Notes under the pieces: generated by a model
What the model was told of the DNA's origin: nothing
Databases searched by the model: none
What the model saw: the letters and a program-made list of their open reading frames with translations, nothing else
Shown here: one piece after another, positions 19,061-28,175 of the stretch
How positions within the stretch are numbered: position 1 is the stretch's first letter
Layout: the number at the start of each line of letters is the position of its first letter
DNA from: Lacticaseibacillus chiayiensis
GTDB taxonomy: Bacteria; Bacillota; Bacilli; Lactobacillales; Lactobacillaceae
Length of the DNA stretch: 64,000 nucleotides
Direction: 5' to 3'
Assembly: GCF_004123795.1 (NCBI RefSeq)
Contig: NZ_MSSM01000003.1
Span: 62,001-126,000, forward strand
Position numbers and translations under genes: made by a program

Positions 19061-19729
19061 ATGGATTCAGATATCTTAACTGCATTTAACCAAGGAAAAC
19101 ACGAAGAAGCCATTCATGCAGCAGTCAAAGCCATTGATGCGGCCCCCAAAGATCCTAAGCGCTATGCCATGTTGGCAACGATGCTCATCAGCTTGAAAGC
19201 CTTGGATCAGGCGGGAGAACTGCTCGCCAAAGCACGCAACCTTTTCCCGACTGATATTGAACTCCAGTACACAGCCGGCTTATTTGCCTATGCGCAGGCG
19301 GACTATCCAGCCGCGGCAGCTTGGTTTGCCAAATGTCGCAAGGATAAGCACCTCAAAAATGATGCAACTTACATGTTGGCGTTGAGTTATCAACAAGCCG
19401 GTCAACCCAGAAAAGCACTCGCATTTGCCCTCACAGCACACGAATTGGCACCAAAACAAACCGATGCGGCTTTGCTTGCAGCTGATTTGCTGTTGGCAGT
19501 ACAGGCGTTTGATGCGGCAGCGGACATTTTGAAGCCGTTGCTCAACGACAAGCAACCACAAATTCTGTTTACTTATGGCATGGCGTTAAGTGCTGCTGGC
19601 AAAGATGGCAGTCAATATTTGGATGAAGCCAAGCAACTCGATCCGAAGGGCTATGATCAAAAGGCCAGCGCGGTCGCCGACATCAACCGATTTTTAAAGC
19701 TGCAGGAGGGTCATGATGGACAGGCGTGA
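19061..19729 (+). CDS. Tetratricopeptide repeat protein (YrrB-like)
   Basis: The start is ATG at 19061, 5-8 bases after AAAGAGG; the longer frame to 19022 starts with TTG without a site. The 222-residue product is all helical, with repeated TPR units, for example EEAIHAAVKAIDAAPKDPKR, LDQAGELLAKARNLFPTDIE, YPAAAAWFAKCRKDK and QPRKALAFALTAHELAPKQT. No signal or membrane segment is seen, so it is a cytoplasmic scaffold. In Bacillus yrrB (a TPR protein) lies between mnmA and recD2, and the same order holds here. It overlaps recD2 by 17 bases. The partner is unknown. Confidence 0.88.
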   Translation: MDSDILTAFNQGKHEEAIHAAVKAIDAAPKDPKRYAMLATMLISLKALDQAGELLAKARNLFPTDIELQYTAGLFAYAQADYPAAAAWFAKCRKDKHLKNDATYMLALSYQQAGQPRKALAFALTAHELAPKQTDAALLAADLLLAVQAFDAAADILKPLLNDKQPQILFTYGMALSAAGKDGSQYLDEAKQLDPKGYDQKASAVADINRFLKLQEGHDGQA

Positions 19730-22181
19730 AGACAGTGTCACTGGTAGGGTCAAAAGCATTTTCTTTCAGAATCCCACGAATTTTTTTAAAATTCTCCTGA
19801 TTGACATTACGGGCACAACGATTACTTGGACCGAACCGGATATTGTCGTGACCGGAACGTTTGGGGACATCAAAGAAGACGAAACTTACACGTTTACCGG
19901 TCATGTGATCGATCATCCTAAATATGGTCAACAATTTCAAGCGGATAATTATCATGTCGACCGGCCAACGAATAAAACCGGTTTAATCAATTATCTCAGT
20001 TCAGATAAGTTCCCGGGCATCGGGCCAAAAACTGCCGAGAAGATCATAGATAAGCTTGGTGTAGATGCGATTAATCAGATTCTTGATGACCCGGCGTCGC
20101 TTGAAGGACTTGGCATCACTGCCGCAAAGCGAAAAATGCTTGTTGACAACCTTAAAACGAATCAGGGCATGGAACGCGTCATCATCGGACTGAACGATTA
20201 TGGTTTCACCAGTAATATGGCCGGTCGCATTTATCAGCAATACAAAAATGACGCCCTTGAGGTGATTAAGCAAAATCCATATCAACTTATCAATGATATT
20301 GCTGGCATCGGTTTTACCCGTGCCGATCAAATTGCTGCCAAATTGAACATCGCGCCGGATTCGCAATTGCGTCTCGGAGGGGCCGTCATGGACACGCTGC
20401 AACGTCTGACCGATGGCGAAGGGGACACTTTTGTCGAACTGCGCACGCTCGTTACTCAGACGCTTGATTTGTTAGAACGGGCACGAAATATTGCCGTCAA
20501 GCCTGATGCTGTTGGCCAGGCTATTGTCACTTTGGCCAAAGATAATGCACTGGTTGCTGAAGGTAAACGGATTTTTCCTAAACAGCTCTATGACTCAGAG
20601 TGGCAGATTGCCCGCCAGCTGAAGGGATTAGCCGAAGCAGGGGCTAAGGCTGAAGAACCTGAACTACCTGACATTGAAAAAACATTAGCTGCGGTACAGG
20701 CAGACACCGGCATTGCTTATGATGAGGTCCAAAAAAAAGCGATCGTCACGGCTTTACGATCCCCGATTTTCCTTTTGACGGGCGGCCCCGGCACCGGTAA
20801 AACGACCGTGACGGATGGCATCGTCCGCACTTATGCACGATTGCATGATCTCTCGTTAGATGCCAATCAGTACGACTTAGATGATCCGTTTCCAATTATG
20901 TTGGCAGCCCCGACTGGACGCGCAGCTAAGCGGATCAGTGAGACGACTCAGTTACCGGCCAGTACTATTCATCGGTTATTGGGACTGGGCGTGGATACGC
21001 AGGACTTTGCTCCCAACGATCTGCCTGATGGGCTGTTGATTATCGATGAGATGTCGATGGTCGATACGTATTTATTTCGGACGTTGCTGACTGCGCTTCA
21101 TCCAGGTATGCAGATTGTGCTAGTGGGAGATAAGGATCAGCTGCCTAGCGTCGGTCCGGGACAGGTTTTTGCGGATCTTTTACGCAGCGGCGCGTTGCCC
21201 CAAGCAGCATTGACCCATGTTCATCGCCAAGATGCCGATAGTTCGATCATTCCTTTAGCCCATGCGGTGAACGCCGGTAAACTTCCTGACGATTTCACGC
21301 AACCACAAGTCGATCGCAGTTTTTTGGCATGCACACCCAGCCAAGTGCCAGAAGTCGTTGGTCAGGTTGTGAAGCGGGCAGCCGTTAAGCAGTTTTCGAT
21401 CGCTGATATTCAGGTGTTGGCACCAATGTATCGCGGAACGGCAGGGATTGATCGCCTCAATCCAATGTTGCAGAATATTTTGAATCCTAAACACAGTGCG
21501 CGGACCAAAACCGTCCATTTTGGCGAAATCGAGTATCGAATCGGCGATAAAATCCTCCAACTGGTCAATGATCCTAACCAGAACGTGTTTAATGGCGAAA
21601 TCGGCCAGATTGTCGGGATCACGTTAGCAAAGGAAGCAGCCAGCAAAAGCGATGAATTGACGATTGACTTTGACGGCAATGAGATCACTTACAAGCGTAG
21701 TGATTTTAGCAAAATCACGCTAGCGTATGCGACGTCGATTCACAAAGCGCAAGGGAGCGAATTTCCGATGGTGATTTTGCCGTTAACTTTGCAAAGTCGG
21801 CGAATGTTACGACGGAACTTGCTTTATACTGCCATTACTCGGGCAAAGTCATTCCTGATTTTGGTAGGCGAATTAGCGGCTTTTGAAACAGCGGTTGGTG
21901 AAGTGGCTGTCAATCGACATACGGGGTTGGTTCAACGGTTGCAACAGGTATTTGACATGCCAGGATCGCAAACAACTGAAGAAAGCGCTTTGTCACCATC
22001 ACCTTTGCCGTTACAATCCACACAAATTGACACGAATGGTTCCGACTCGGATAATAAAGTTAGGTCTGCCAAAACTGCGCTTCATCAGTTAACGCCAGCA
22101 CTGGCAGCCTCGCAGAAAATTGATCCGATGATTGGGATGGATGGTATAACCCCACAAATGTTTATGACGAAGGAGAATTAA
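19713..22181 (+). CDS. recD2: ATP-dependent DNA helicase RecD2
   Basis: The 822-residue product has the long N-terminal extension of RecD2, with helix-hairpin-helix segments (FPGIGPKTAEKIID about residue 103, ITAAKRKMLVDNL, GIGFTRADQIAAKLNI). The SF1 motor domain has Walker A LLTGGPGTGKTTVTDGI (about 352), Q-motif-side APTGRAAKRISE, Walker B LLIIDEMSMVDTYL (about 447), VGDKDQLPSVGPG, and motif VI near YTAITRAKSFLILVG (about 710). It is a 5'-3' helicase for repair and recombination, independent of RecBC. ATG 19713 follows GGAGGG by two bases and ATG 19716 by five; either is possible. The C-terminal 100 residues are low-complexity and poorly conserved. Confidence 0.95.
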   Translation: MMDRREDSVTGRVKSIFFQNPTNFFKILLIDITGTTITWTEPDIVVTGTFGDIKEDETYTFTGHVIDHPKYGQQFQADNYHVDRPTNKTGLINYLSSDKFPGIGPKTAEKIIDKLGVDAINQILDDPASLEGLGITAAKRKMLVDNLKTNQGMERVIIGLNDYGFTSNMAGRIYQQYKNDALEVIKQNPYQLINDIAGIGFTRADQIAAKLNIAPDSQLRLGGAVMDTLQRLTDGEGDTFVELRTLVTQTLDLLERARNIAVKPDAVGQAIVTLAKDNALVAEGKRIFPKQLYDSEWQIARQLKGLAEAGAKAEEPELPDIEKTLAAVQADTGIAYDEVQKKAIVTALRSPIFLLTGGPGTGKTTVTDGIVRTYARLHDLSLDANQYDLDDPFPIMLAAPTGRAAKRISETTQLPASTIHRLLGLGVDTQDFAPNDLPDGLLIIDEMSMVDTYLFRTLLTALHPGMQIVLVGDKDQLPSVGPGQVFADLLRSGALPQAALTHVHRQDADSSIIPLAHAVNAGKLPDDFTQPQVDRSFLACTPSQVPEVVGQVVKRAAVKQFSIADIQVLAPMYRGTAGIDRLNPMLQNILNPKHSARTKTVHFGEIEYRIGDKILQLVNDPNQNVFNGEIGQIVGITLAKEAASKSDELTIDFDGNEITYKRSDFSKITLAYATSIHKAQGSEFPMVILPLTLQSRRMLRRNLLYTAITRAKSFLILVGELAAFETAVGEVAVNRHTGLVQRLQQVFDMPGSQTTEESALSPSPLPLQSTQIDTNGSDSDNKVRSAKTALHQLTPALAASQKIDPMIGMDGITPQMFMTKEN

Positions 22182-22187
22182 TTTTGT

Positions 22188-23405
22188 ATGGAGGACAACA
22201 TACGCAAGTCACTGGTCATTAAGCCAGTGACACCTGAGGATCTTGAACAGTTCAACGACTTATTGACATACGTGTTTCAGGTCACGCAAAAAGACTTAGA
22301 ACAATCCGGTTATGAAGAAGGTGAGCTGGAGCGTGCTAAGCGTCCGGTTTTGGAAAAGTCAGACGTGTTGGGATGGTTTCATAAGGATGAACTTGTTAGT
22401 TCGCTTGCTATCTATCCTTGCACGGTGAACATTCATGGGACATTGTATGAAATGGCCGGGCTAACCGGTGTCGGAACTTATCCTGAATACGCTGGCCATG
22501 GGCTGATGCACGATCTGGTTAAATTGGGGTTGGAGCATATGCGTACGCACAAACAATGGATTTCGTATCTGTATCCTTACAGTATTCCGTTTTATCGCAA
22601 AAAAGGCTGGGAGATCATGTCAGATCATCTCACGTTTGATGTCAAAGATACCCAGTTGCCGAAACAGGTTAATGTTCCTGGCCACGTTGAACGCTTGGAA
22701 ATTGATGATCCTGATGTGATTGAGACATATAACCGCTTCGCCATGAAAAATCATGGTGCTATGATTCGCAACCAGTTAAACTGGGATGAGTACTGGCGCT
22801 GGGAAAATGAAGAAGAACGGACTGCCGGCGTGTATTATGATGTCAATGATCAACCTCAAGGCTATGTCTTGTATTGGATTGCGGACGAGGTTTTCCACGT
22901 GAAGGAAATGATCTACACCAATCAGGAGGCTCGTGTCGGGTTGTGGAATTTTATCAGTGCCCATTTTTCGATGGTGACACATGTTAAGGGCAACATTTAT
23001 AAAAATGAGCCCTTGCATTTTCTCCTAGACGATGGGGATATCTATCAAACCATTAAGCCTTATTTCATGGCGCGAATTGTGGATGTCAAAGCATTTTTGT
23101 CTCAATATCCTTTTGCGACTGAGACGACGGAAGCATTTCATTTTATTGTAAGTGATCCGTTGGCGTCTTGGAACAATGGGACATTTGGTGTTTACTGGGA
23201 TGAAAATCAGCAGGTGCACATAACCGATCGGCCGGTGGGAGAAGCGATTACCACAGACATCCAGACCTTGACGACTATGCTCATGAGTTATCGCCGCCCC
23301 TCTTATTTGGCCCAAATCGAGCGTCTCTTTGCTTCCAAACATGCCGTTAAATTGTTGGAAAATGCTGTACCAATGGAGGAGCCCTATTTTTCGGATTACT
23401 TCTGA
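22188..23405 (+). CDS. Eis-like GNAT N-acetyltransferase
   Basis: The 405-residue product has the three-part Eis architecture. The first GNAT domain occupies residues 1-145, with the acetyl-CoA loop region GLTGVGTYPEYAGHGLMHDL (about 87-106). The second GNAT-like domain lies at about 150-290, and the C-terminal sterol-carrier-like domain is at about 300-405. Conserved YPYSIPFYRKKGWE is typical of the family. Eis proteins acetylate amines on aminoglycosides or peptides in mycobacteria; the lactobacillus substrate is unknown. The gene begins 7 bases after the recD2 stop, which suggests read-through from that operon. A purine-rich AAGGAG lies at about 22171-22176. Confidence 0.85.
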   Translation: MEDNIRKSLVIKPVTPEDLEQFNDLLTYVFQVTQKDLEQSGYEEGELERAKRPVLEKSDVLGWFHKDELVSSLAIYPCTVNIHGTLYEMAGLTGVGTYPEYAGHGLMHDLVKLGLEHMRTHKQWISYLYPYSIPFYRKKGWEIMSDHLTFDVKDTQLPKQVNVPGHVERLEIDDPDVIETYNRFAMKNHGAMIRNQLNWDEYWRWENEEERTAGVYYDVNDQPQGYVLYWIADEVFHVKEMIYTNQEARVGLWNFISAHFSMVTHVKGNIYKNEPLHFLLDDGDIYQTIKPYFMARIVDVKAFLSQYPFATETTEAFHFIVSDPLASWNNGTFGVYWDENQQVHITDRPVGEAITTDIQTLTTMLMSYRRPSYLAQIERLFASKHAVKLLENAVPMEEPYFSDYF

Positions 23406-23690
23406 CCATCTAGATTCTAAGATGCGCGCGTAGATGGCACAGTGATTTGAAAATTATTATGGAACCGTTGGCCAAAATGCCAGATAGATTATGAGCGGGT
23501 ACATTATTGCAAGCACTGAAACAAATGGCTGTGCGTGCTAATGTGCAAGTGGTAGCCTAAGATTTTGGCTTTTTTGGCAGCACCATGCAAAAACACGGTA
23601 GCGACCGGCTTGATCAAAATTAATGCAAGCCGCAACTTGGTCCATGATCCTTTGCGTGCATGAGCCACCCACAGAAAGGATGTTTAACGA
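23406..23690. other. Intergenic region between eis-like gene and hydrolase
   Basis: About 285 bases without a supported gene. A short inverted repeat CCATCT/AGATGG lies near 23406-23437. A weak terminator-like hairpin (AGCC and GGCT around 23554-23570) is followed by six T. No clear promoter was seen. Confidence 0.5.
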
Positions 23691-24494
23691 ATGATGCAAA
23701 TGGTAACCATCGCGCCGCAAACTCAGGTTTCAGTTCATGTGCACGGGCAGAAGGGGGATATCCCCGTGATCTTCCTCAATGGTTACGGAGCCTATCAGCA
23801 GATCTGGGCAGCCCAAATCGCTTGTGTTCGGGAATTGGGGTATCGCATGGTGACTTGGGATTACCGAGGCCAAGGGGAATCCACGGGGACCATCGCCCCA
23901 GACTTGCACATGATAGCAGATGATTTGGCAACGTTGATACAGCTCATGAGCTTGGAGAACCCAATCCTTGTGGGTCATTCCATGGGTGCCAGTGTAGCGT
24001 GGGCGTTTGCCCGATACCATCCGGAAATACCGATTCGCGGGCGTCTCACGATTGATCAAAGTCCAAAGATGTTGAATGATGCTGCCTGGCACTATGGTTT
24101 TAAGGGGCTGACAGAGGATAACAGCATGGCTTTTGCTCAATTACGGAGCCAAAAACAGGAGACGCTGCACGGTTTAAATGACATGGTATTTCAACGATTA
24201 CAAAATGCCAAAAATCAGGCACCTTTTGCCCCAGCTGCAGCCCAGCTTCTCTTACGGGATCACTTGAACGCTGACTGGCGATCGGTAGTGGTACAATCAC
24301 CGACCCCAGCTTTATTTGTGAGTGCGGTGAACAGTCCGTATTTTCCGATGGGCTACGATCATTGGTGCGCCATGCAAAACAGTCACATTCATACAGTTCG
24401 CTTAGCCAACACGGGTCACGATATCATGGCAGAAGTACCTACTGCGTTTAATCAAACGTTACGGCACTTTTGCCACCTCGTCGTGGACGCGTGA
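23691..24494 (+). CDS. Alpha/beta-fold hydrolase
   Basis: The 267-residue product has the alpha/beta hydrolase layout: oxyanion-side FLNGYGAYQQIW, VTWDYRGQGEST, and the nucleophile elbow LVGHSMGASVAW with Ser at about residue 104. The catalytic His lies in LANTGHDIMAEVP (about 244). An Asp is expected near PALFVSAVNSPYF, where the usual Asp is not obvious. The substrate is unknown; esterase or lactonase-like roles are possible. The start is ATG at 23691, about 9 bases after AGAAAGGA. It stands alone at the left edge of the block with the citrate genes, and no functional tie to them is visible. Confidence 0.82.
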   Translation: MMQMVTIAPQTQVSVHVHGQKGDIPVIFLNGYGAYQQIWAAQIACVRELGYRMVTWDYRGQGESTGTIAPDLHMIADDLATLIQLMSLENPILVGHSMGASVAWAFARYHPEIPIRGRLTIDQSPKMLNDAAWHYGFKGLTEDNSMAFAQLRSQKQETLHGLNDMVFQRLQNAKNQAPFAPAAAQLLLRDHLNADWRSVVVQSPTPALFVSAVNSPYFPMGYDHWCAMQNSHIHTVRLANTGHDIMAEVPTAFNQTLRHFCHLVVDA

Positions 24495-24835
24495 AGAAAG
24501 AAAGTCAATCGAGGCATTGACGGCTTACACCGCGGGGGACCGGAAATGTCTTCGCCGTGGCTATCTGCGTGTCTGTAGTGACTCTCGTAGCCGAGGAACA
24601 GTTATATGTTTTTAAGGAGCGGGCACCAGTACGATTGTGACCTAGGTGCACACCCAAGCTGACCGGTATTTTGCGCTTGGGTGGGAGCAAAATCCCACAG
24701 GAATTGTCTTTGTCACGTGTTCGGCAACCGTACTCATCAAGCGCCACTCAAGCATAGGGGCAGTGCAGATTTGCTGATCCTGACGATTTATTTTGCGTTG
24801 CTATTCGATTGGTTACCGTTTCAGTCAGCATAACT
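24495..24835. other. Gene-poor stretch, possible degraded gene remnant
   Basis: No intact gene is supported in these 341 bases. One short plus-strand frame (24646-24777, about 43 codons) reads like protein: RYFALGWEQNPTGIVFVT. In the next frame a hydrophobic end reads ADLLILTIYFALLFDWLPFQ before TAA at about 24831. The two could be pieces of a decayed membrane-protein gene joined by a frameshift, but the similarity is to no family I can name. Confidence is low. Confidence 0.3.
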
Positions 24836-24889
24836 AAAACAGTCCCTGTTTATTGATCGATCGACCAATAGACAGGGACTGTTTTGTTA
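24836..24889. terminator. Bidirectional terminator after the citrate regulator
   Basis: A perfect 14-bp inverted repeat (AAAACAGTCCCTGT at 24836-24849 with its complement at 24872-24885) has a partly pairing interior. A and T runs on both sides allow use in both directions. Confidence 0.88.
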
Positions 24890-24892
24890 CGT

Positions 24893-25843
24893 TCAGATCG
24901 TTTGTGCTGCGGCGATAATCCGGTTGGCGACGGATTCACTCATAAAAATATCTGTCAATAATCCACCGCGTAATGCGCCTAGGGTGGCATCGGTTTTAAA
25001 CTTACTGGTGACAATGCCAACCCGGTGGGGCACCGCCAAGATGCTAGGCAGGGAGACACCAAAAATGGGCGTCTTTTCTGGTGCAATAAAATGGCCCTGA
25101 ATGGTGTAAGGACGACCAAATAAGACACCGGCAACAGCATTGAGCATCGGTGCGGGAACGATAGCAGTTCGCTGATCGTGCCAAGCGGGAATGGAATCAA
25201 TGGAAGCCATTGTGCCGATGCCGGTGATGGTCATGTCCATGTGATGGGCGGCAGTCATGGCAGGACGATTGGCGGGTTCCTTTGCCAAACCTCTGCGGAC
25301 AGCGGGATTAAACACATAAAGCGGGCCAACCAGAGTGTGGTAGGCTGCGCCGAATTTGTTGGCCGCCATTTCCACCATCCGAGTAGAGCCGGCCCTAGAG
25401 TTATACTTCATGTTTTCACCCATAAATTGAGTGAAAACAAGCTCTGGTTGATTAGCCGCCGAGAAATGTTGAATCACATCATAAATCGTGCCACCCCACG
25501 CTAATCCCGTTGTTCGGCAATCCGCAATCATGTTTTGAATCTGTTGAGCGGCATAGCTGATCACATGCTCCGTAGTCTCTGTGGGATTCGTGGCATCTTT
25601 GATGACGAATGTCTGGGAGGTGGGGAAGGCCTGTCGTAACCGACTTTCCAGATGAGCAAGGCGTTGCGTAGGCGCTGCAATGGTAATCTTGACTAGACCG
25701 ACCTGCTGAGCTTCGTCAATGTATTTTTCTATGTAATACCTTGAAACATGGTACTTGTTCGCCAATGCGCTAATGGTCATGCCTGATAGGTAATAGTCTT
25801 GGGCGATGGCCGTTAGTAGTGCCAGGTGATCGGGTGTAACCAT
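24893..25843 (-). CDS. SorC/DeoR-type transcriptional regulator of the citrate operon (CitI/CitR-like)
   Basis: The start is ATG at 25843, 7 bases after GGAGG; the frame runs further up to 25870 without a site. The 316-residue product has an N-terminal helix-turn-helix (YYLSGMTISALANKYHVSRY, residues 20-40). A sugar-binding SorC effector domain follows (TTGLAWGGTIYDVIQHFSA, GVSLPSILAVPHRVGIV). In Weissella and Leuconostoc the SorC-family CitI, encoded divergently from the cit operon, activates it in response to citrate. The same divergent layout here makes that role likely. The shared 153-bp gap holds AT-rich direct repeats. Confidence 0.87.
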   Translation of the reverse strand: MVTPDHLALLTAIAQDYYLSGMTISALANKYHVSRYYIEKYIDEAQQVGLVKITIAAPTQRLAHLESRLRQAFPTSQTFVIKDATNPTETTEHVISYAAQQIQNMIADCRTTGLAWGGTIYDVIQHFSAANQPELVFTQFMGENMKYNSRAGSTRMVEMAANKFGAAYHTLVGPLYVFNPAVRRGLAKEPANRPAMTAAHHMDMTITGIGTMASIDSIPAWHDQRTAIVPAPMLNAVAGVLFGRPYTIQGHFIAPEKTPIFGVSLPSILAVPHRVGIVTSKFKTDATLGALRGGLLTDIFMSESVANRIIAAAQTI

Positions 25844-25892
25844 AACAAAGCCTCCATTATCTTTTGTCAATTAGTGTAACATATTTTGCTGA

Positions 25893-25953
25893 TTTTAAAA
25901 TTTAAAAAATAAGGGAATTATTTTGAAAATTTAAATTAAAAGTGGCATACTAT
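25893..25953 (+). promoter_or_regulatory. citM promoter and probable operator repeats
   Basis: The 10-bp direct repeat AAAATTTAAA occurs at 25897-25906 and 25926-25935, 29 bp apart, each within an AT-only palindrome-like tract. TTGAAA (25923-25928) and CATACT (25946-25951) form a possible promoter with 17-bp spacing. The repeats are the best candidates for regulator binding between the divergent genes. Binding is inferred. Confidence 0.55.
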
Positions 25954-25996
25954 GTCTGGAGAGAATTCACGCAATGATTTGAAAGGAGTTGGTGAC

Positions 25997-27145
25997 ATGG
26001 CAGAAGACGAAGTAGAGCAACTGCACAGTGCCCATACAGGAGTTTTGGCCATTAAGCCAGAGATGCACGTGCATGATCGTGCAGATCTGAGCCAGGCGTA
26101 CACGCCAGGAGTGGCTGAGTTAGCCAAAGAAATTGAAGCCAATCCAAGTTTGAAGGACCGCTATACGACCAGCGGTAAATTGGTGGCGGTGGTGACAGAC
26201 GGGTCAGCAGTGCTGGGACTAGGCAACATCGGCCCTGCTGGGGGCTTGCCAATTGTGGAAGGCAAAGTGTTGCTTTATAAGGAACTGGCAGGAGTGGATG
26301 CGTTGCCCATCGCTGTGAAGCAAGTGCCAGTGGACCAATTCGTGCAGACAATTAAAAATCTGGAGCTAAGTTTTGCCGGAATTCATTTGGAAGACATTGC
26401 TGCGCCGCGTTGCTTTGCCATCGAAGAGGCTTTGCAAAAAGAACTCGCAATTCCGGTTTATCATGACGATCAAGAGGGTTCAGCTATTGTCGTCTTGGCG
26501 GGATTAATCAATGCGGCTAAGGTAGTCGGCAAGAAGTTGACGGATTTGCGCGTGGTAATGGCTGGTGCTGGTGCCTCAGGCATTGCGACGGCCAGGCTTC
26601 TGTTGGCGAGTGGCATTACTCACATCACTCTGGTGGATATCCACGGTGTCGTGCGTTCGGATGATCCACAGTACAACAACTATCAGCGACAATTAGCAGG
26701 TCAAGTGACTAGCACAGCTGGTGCGACACTCACAGACGTCATCAAGGATGCTGACGCATTCATTGGCTTATCAGACGCGCACGTGCTTAATCGGAATCAA
26801 GTGCAGATGATGGCTACCCAGCCGATCATCTTTGCTTTAGCTAATCCGGTACCTGAAATCGATCCCGCTGAAGCAAAAGCGGCAGGCGCGGCTGTGATCG
26901 CCACGGGTTCCAGCCAATATCCCAACCAGGTGAACAACATTTTGGCTTTTCCTGGCTTGTTCAGGGGATTGCTCAAGAGCGGATTGAAATCCGTGAATGC
27001 CGAGTTAGAAACTAAGATTGCCCAGGGGTTGGCGGCCTTGATCACAAAACCGACAGCCACCAAAATTGTACCCGGTGTATTTGATGAAGGCGTTGTCGAT
27101 GCGGTGACTCAGGCGGTCGTTTCATTTGCACAACAACACAAATAA
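25997..27145 (+). CDS. citM: Malic-enzyme-family oxaloacetate decarboxylase (CitM-like)
   Basis: The start is ATG at 25997, 8 bases after AAAGGAG; an upstream frame to 25952 overlaps the promoter. The 382-residue product is a short bacterial malic enzyme: SQAYTPGVAELAKEI with the catalytic Tyr, TDGSAVLGLGNIGPAGGLPI, HLEDIAAPRCF, then the NAD fold VVMAGAGASGIATARLLL. Position at the head of a citrate lyase operon fits CitM of lactic acid bacteria, a soluble enzyme that decarboxylates oxaloacetate from citrate to pyruvate. From sequence alone malate oxidation cannot be excluded, since CitM and MaeE are close relatives. The gene order (regulator, citM, transporter, lyase) supports the citrate role. 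Confidence 0.85.
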   Translation: MAEDEVEQLHSAHTGVLAIKPEMHVHDRADLSQAYTPGVAELAKEIEANPSLKDRYTTSGKLVAVVTDGSAVLGLGNIGPAGGLPIVEGKVLLYKELAGVDALPIAVKQVPVDQFVQTIKNLELSFAGIHLEDIAAPRCFAIEEALQKELAIPVYHDDQEGSAIVVLAGLINAAKVVGKKLTDLRVVMAGAGASGIATARLLLASGITHITLVDIHGVVRSDDPQYNNYQRQLAGQVTSTAGATLTDVIKDADAFIGLSDAHVLNRNQVQMMATQPIIFALANPVPEIDPAEAKAAGAAVIATGSSQYPNQVNNILAFPGLFRGLLKSGLKSVNAELETKIAQGLAALITKPTATKIVPGVFDEGVVDAVTQAVVSFAQQHK

Positions 27146-27149
27146 CGCC

Positions 27150-27179
27150 ATCACCCGTTCCCTGTGAACGAGCGGTGAT
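27150..27179 (+). promoter_or_regulatory. Intercistronic hairpin between citM and the transporter gene
   Basis: ATCACC/GGTGAT and CGTTC/GAACG pair into an 11-bp stem with a 3-base bulge and 5-base loop, directly before the GGAGG site of the transporter gene. There is no T run, so it looks like an mRNA processing or stability hairpin rather than a terminator. Confidence 0.55.
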
Positions 27180-27194
27180 TGGAGGAATGACATA

Positions 27195-28169
27195 ATGGCA
27201 ATTTTTTGGACCTCGATACAAAGTGTCTTAGCGATCATGATCATGATTGCTGTCGGCTACGTTGCCCAGGGCAAGGGCTGGTTTGACAAGGAGTTCTCCG
27301 GTGCTCTTTCTAAAATCATCATGCAGGTGGCTTTACCGGCGTCTATCTTTATGTCGATGATGAACCACTTTAAACCGGATCAATTGGCGAAACTGTCCGT
27401 CGGCTTGTTGTACAGTGTTGTGAGCATTACTGCCGGACTATTGATTTCTTGGGTAGTCGTGTGGGTCATGAAAGTACCTCGAGGCCGGCGTGGGTTGATG
27501 ATGACTGCGATGAACTTCGCCAACACCGTCTTCATTGGAATGCCGCTTAACCAAGCGTTGTTTGGCAATGCTTCAATCCCTTATTTGCTGGTGTACTACA
27601 TAGTCAACACAGTGATGCTTTGGACTATTGGCGTATGGTTAATTTCGGCGGATGATCCTACGGTTGACAAAGCTGGTGGCGAGAGAGTCAAGTTTGACTG
27701 GCACCATTTGGTTCCCACTCCATTGTGGGGATTCATCGTTGCCTTACCTTTCATCTATATTCCGTGGCTGCGGACACACCTACTGGTGAACTTTGTGACG
27801 CTGACCTTAACTGATATTGGTGCCTTGGTAACGCCGTTGTCCTTGATTTACATCGGCATCATGTTAAAGAGCTTCGGTATAAAGAACATGAAGTTTGATA
27901 AGCACGTAGTCGTGACTTTAATTGGTCGATTCGCGTTGGCCCCCGTTCTGATGTTTGTCCTCATTGCGATGGGGCACAGCATGGGGTTGACCATGGTGCC
28001 CGTTTTTCAGAAGACGCTGGTTATCCAAGCGGCCACGCCGACCTTCGCAGTGTTGCCTATTTTGGCCACTACTTACCATGGAGACGTGAAATTTGCTACC
28101 GATATCGTAGTCTCGGCATCGGTTCTGTTCATCGTTGTTGTACCGATTATCATGGTTTTGATGGGGTAA
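27195..28169 (+). CDS. AEC-family permease, probable citrate/malate transporter
   Basis: The 324-residue product has about ten hydrophobic helices and the auxin-efflux-carrier (AEC) pattern. It has two similar halves, with ALPASIFMSMMNHF in the first, MNFANTVFIGMPLNQALFGN in the centre, and QAATPTFAVLPILATTYHGD near the end. AEC members in lactic acid bacteria include the MleP/MaeP-type malate permeases. Within this operon it is the only transporter, so uptake of citrate, or exchange of citrate with a product, is inferred. The better-known 2-HCT (CitP) and CitMHS carriers are not present. GGAGGAATG provides the ribosome site; the stop is 6 bases before citC. Confidence 0.85.
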   Translation: MAIFWTSIQSVLAIMIMIAVGYVAQGKGWFDKEFSGALSKIIMQVALPASIFMSMMNHFKPDQLAKLSVGLLYSVVSITAGLLISWVVVWVMKVPRGRRGLMMTAMNFANTVFIGMPLNQALFGNASIPYLLVYYIVNTVMLWTIGVWLISADDPTVDKAGGERVKFDWHHLVPTPLWGFIVALPFIYIPWLRTHLLVNFVTLTLTDIGALVTPLSLIYIGIMLKSFGIKNMKFDKHVVVTLIGRFALAPVLMFVLIAMGHSMGLTMVPVFQKTLVIQAATPTFAVLPILATTYHGDVKFATDIVVSASVLFIVVVPIIMVLMG

Positions 28170-28175
28170 TCGTCT

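Noticed and set aside
24505-24747. An 80-codon minus-strand frame in the gap after the hydrolase
   Set aside because: Its composition is not protein-like, with no ribosome site and no known motif; the plus strand holds the more protein-like fragments.
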